The position numbers were made by a program, and so were the translations under genes. The notes under the pieces are model-generated. The model did no database searches. It saw only the letters and a program-made list of their open reading frames with translations, and was not told the origin of the DNA. This document shows positions 5,471-7,186 of a DNA stretch of 7,186 nucleotides, piece after piece. This DNA comes from CAZWXH01 sp964637725 (GTDB taxonomy: Bacteria > Bacillota_I > Bacilli_A > Erysipelotrichales > Coprobacillaceae). Location: the NCBI GenBank assembly GCA_964637725.1, contig CAZWXH010000094.1:1-7186 (forward strand). Reading direction: 5' to 3'. The first letter of the stretch is position 1. Each line of letters opens with the position of its first letter.

Positions 5471-6778
5471 ATGAAAAGAAAATTGATTAATTCATTTATT
5501 ATCCTTAGTGGGAGTACAATGATCACTAAAGTGTTTTCAGTATTTAATCGAATGATGTTATCAAGACTACTAGATGAACAAGGCATGGCATTATATATTT
5601 TGGTTATTCCGACATTGTCTTTGTGTATTACCTTAGCGCAGTTTTCTATACCTTCCGCTGTTTTCAGACTCATTTCAAATCCTAAATACAACAATAAAAA
5701 AGTTATCATATCTGCGACTTTAATATGTTTTGTATCTTGCTTACTAATTATGGCTTCTGTTTTATTCTTTTCATCAACCATTGCTAATGACTTTTTAAAA
5801 AACGATAGTGCATATTATCCCATCTTAGCAATGATACCCTTTATCCCTCTGGTTGGAATTAGTGGAATTATAAAAAATTACTACCTAGGTAAAGAAGATG
5901 TTTGGACATTATCAGTTGCTCAACTCTTAGAAGAAATAGCAAGAATTATTTTTACCTATCTCTTCATTCATTCTTTTATCAATTTAGATATGACATACCT
6001 TGTCTCAATAGCGATTATCGCTATGAGTGTAGGTGAATTATGCTCAATATTATATTTATACTTAAAAGTCGATAGAAAAATCAGTTTTACCTTTCGTCCC
6101 AAGCAGTATTTTCAACAACACTTTATATTTAAAGATATGATGAACATTGCTTTACCGCTGACTGGTTCACGTCTCCTTCACTCTTGTTATAACTTTATTG
6201 AACCAATTGTTCTCGTCGCCATATTAACAGGTTTATCAATTAGCCAAAATGAAGTCCATTTACAATATGCAGTTTTAAGTGGTTATGTTATTTCCTTGTT
6301 AGTTACACCTACTTTTTTTAATAACGTTGTTTTAAGATTACTATTACCTATTCTCAATAAAGATATCGCTTATCATCGACATAGGGAACTTAGGAAACAT
6401 GTTTTAATTGGTGTTATAGTCTGTTTTATTATTAGTTTACCCTTTACTGTAATCTTTTATTTTTGGGGTGATCATTGTCTTATGTTTATGTATAATACAA
6501 CAAAAGGTTATGAATATCTGAAGTATATGTGTATTCCATTTACTATTTTTTATTTACAAACACCTTTAAGTGCGACCTTACAAGCATTAAACAAAAATAA
6601 GGAAATGTTTATGATGAGTACTTTAGAGTGTGTTATTGAGTTTGTCTTTCTTCTCATATTAACGCCAACATTTCATGTATTAAGTGTCGCCATGGTCATG
6701 TTAATTGGTTTGTTCACGACTCTCCTTTTATCCGTCTATCAAGTTTATAAATATGTTTATAAAGAAAAAAAGAATTGA
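5471..6778 (+). CDS. spoVB: SpoVB-like MOP-superfamily flippase, polysaccharide transport
   Basis: The 435-residue product is a polytopic membrane protein with roughly 12 hydrophobic spans and a short basic N-terminus (MKRK). It resembles the SpoVB/MurJ branch of the MOP (MATE-like) exporters, which flip lipid-linked sugars such as peptidoglycan precursors across the membrane. Family-like stretches are the first helix with FNRMMLSRLLDEQGMALY (25-42), QFSIPSAVFRL (57-67), the run around IPLVGISGIIKNYYLGKED (125-143) and QLLEEIARI (151-159). B. subtilis SpoVB is over 500 residues with about 14 spans, so this copy is short, and one helix pair may be missing. AAAGGAAG (5457-5464) lies 6 bases before the ATG. 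The neighbour comN matches Bacillus gene order. Whether it serves spore cortex or vegetative wall synthesis cannot be told here, and another polysaccharide flippase role is possible. Confidence 0.82.
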   Translation: MKRKLINSFIILSGSTMITKVFSVFNRMMLSRLLDEQGMALYILVIPTLSLCITLAQFSIPSAVFRLISNPKYNNKKVIISATLICFVSCLLIMASVLFFSSTIANDFLKNDSAYYPILAMIPFIPLVGISGIIKNYYLGKEDVWTLSVAQLLEEIARIIFTYLFIHSFINLDMTYLVSIAIIAMSVGELCSILYLYLKVDRKISFTFRPKQYFQQHFIFKDMMNIALPLTGSRLLHSCYNFIEPIVLVAILTGLSISQNEVHLQYAVLSGYVISLLVTPTFFNNVVLRLLLPILNKDIAYHRHRELRKHVLIGVIVCFIISLPFTVIFYFWGDHCLMFMYNTTKGYEYLKYMCIPFTIFYLQTPLSATLQALNKNKEMFMMSTLECVIEFVFLLILTPTFHVLSVAMVMLIGLFTTLLLSVYQVYKYVYKEKKN

Positions 6779-6795
6779 TACAAATCCTTGTTTTA

Positions 6796-6844
6796 AATGA
6801 AAACACTTATTGATACAATCTATTTATCAATAAGTGCTTTCGTT
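6796..6844. terminator. Long convergent hairpin, probable bidirectional terminator
   Basis: A 12-bp perfect stem (6804-6815 with 6825-6836) has a 9-base loop and extends outward to 6796/6844 with one mismatch and one G-T wobble on either strand. It lies 17 bases after the spoVB stop, and the stop of the decayed minus-strand gene (6820-6822) sits in its loop. The minus strand continues TTTTCATTT and the plus arm ends in GCTTTCGTT, so both U-tracts are modest. Confidence 0.65.
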
Positions 6845-7186
6845 AAGTCTTCTATAAATTGTCTTTGTTGCTTTTTTAAATAATATTTCACGAATGGTTT
6901 CATGAAAATATTTCTTACTGTTATAAATTCGGTAAAATCAACTTCTGTTGTACTCCCTCTGCTTTAAGTGTTGCAATACCAATTTTGTTTACTGAATGAT
7001 CCATCATTAGTTTCAAATAATGTGACATTATCTGAAATTTCAGAGATGACATATTCCCTTTCATTTGAATTATAGATTTAATCACTCCTCAAGTTCCTTC
7101 AGACAACTTAATTGAATATTTTGAATTAACATTTTTTCAAACTCAAGCAACACAATGTTAATTATATTGTAATTGTTATGTCTTTA
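6820..7186 (-). pseudogene. Decayed SRPBCC (START-like/polyketide cyclase) gene, 5' end beyond the window
   Basis: Read on the minus strand in the frame ending at TAG 6820-6822, the last 47 codons give a typical SRPBCC C-terminus. TTEVDFTEFI is followed by MKPFVKYYLKKQQRQF and a final helix IEDLTKAL. Upstream the same frame stays readable to 7077 with one TAA (6964-6966). A Trp 6 codons before that stop matches the family spacing to the TEVDF strand. Still further up, RNLRSD (7081-7098) resembles the family's WRSDL motif with Trp changed to Leu (TGG to TTG). In-frame stops also occur at 7078-7080, 7099-7101, 7108-7110, 7126-7128 and 7162-7164, and the RSD-to-Trp distance looks about 14 residues short. 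Many independent lesions indicate an old pseudogene. Family members bind small hydrophobic ligands or are uncharacterised. I matched the family from memory, and the 5' limit is unknown. Confidence 0.65.

Noticed and set aside
5425..5781. Minus-strand open frame of 118 codons
   Set aside because: It overlaps the 5' part of spoVB and the divergent promoter on the opposite strand and has no ribosome binding site. Its apparent hydrophobic patches mirror the membrane-protein codons.
6775..6818. Direct repeat TTGATACAA at 6775-6783 and 6810-6818 as an attachment site
   Set aside because: Nine bases in AT-rich DNA without any integrase nearby, and one copy is part of the terminator stem.
7087..7183. 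Minus-strand frame with ATG near 7134 (MLIQNIQL...)
   Set aside because: It is very short, with no ribosome binding site, and lies in another frame over the SRPBCC remnant, whose own frame carries recognisable motifs.

Overview
The window is AT-rich chromosomal DNA from a low-GC Gram-positive bacterium. The genes use AAGGAGG-type ribosome binding sites, U-tract terminators and standard stop codons (spoVB ends in TGA, so TGA is not read as Trp). The AT-richness, the compact intergenic spaces and the short forms of RecJ and SpoVB fit an Erysipelotrichia-like Firmicute. That placement is an inference. No mobile element, CRISPR array, rRNA or tRNA was seen.

Layout. Positions 1-480 hold no large gene. 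Reading leftward there are a promoter overlapped by a perfect CcpA (cre) operator, a strong ribosome binding site, a 34-codon open frame, a small hairpin, about 230 bases of non-coding DNA and an edge hairpin that looks like a minus-strand terminator. Positions 481-5392 carry four minus-strand genes, which in transcription order are comN (small RNA-fate regulator), recJ (single-strand DNA exonuclease), apt (adenine phosphoribosyltransferase) and relA (bifunctional ppGpp synthetase/hydrolase). Terminators follow comN, apt and relA. apt and relA have recognisable promoters of their own, with relA's close to consensus. At 5393-5470 a short divergent promoter region, framed by a 10-bp inverted repeat, separates comN from spoVB, a plus-strand lipid-linked-oligosaccharide flippase-family membrane protein at 5471-6778. 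A long hairpin then separates spoVB from a decayed minus-strand SRPBCC-domain gene that runs to the right edge.

The order relA-apt-recJ-comN-spoVB is that of Bacillus subtilis with secDF, yrvC and yrvD missing, and this supports the identification of the two less obvious members. The genes join nucleotide metabolism (adenine salvage and ppGpp turnover), DNA repair, mRNA regulation and envelope assembly. The core genes are ordinary. The least explained part is the left 480 bases, where a catabolite-control operator lies on the promoter of a tiny gene or regulatory RNA. No wholly new multi-gene system is visible.
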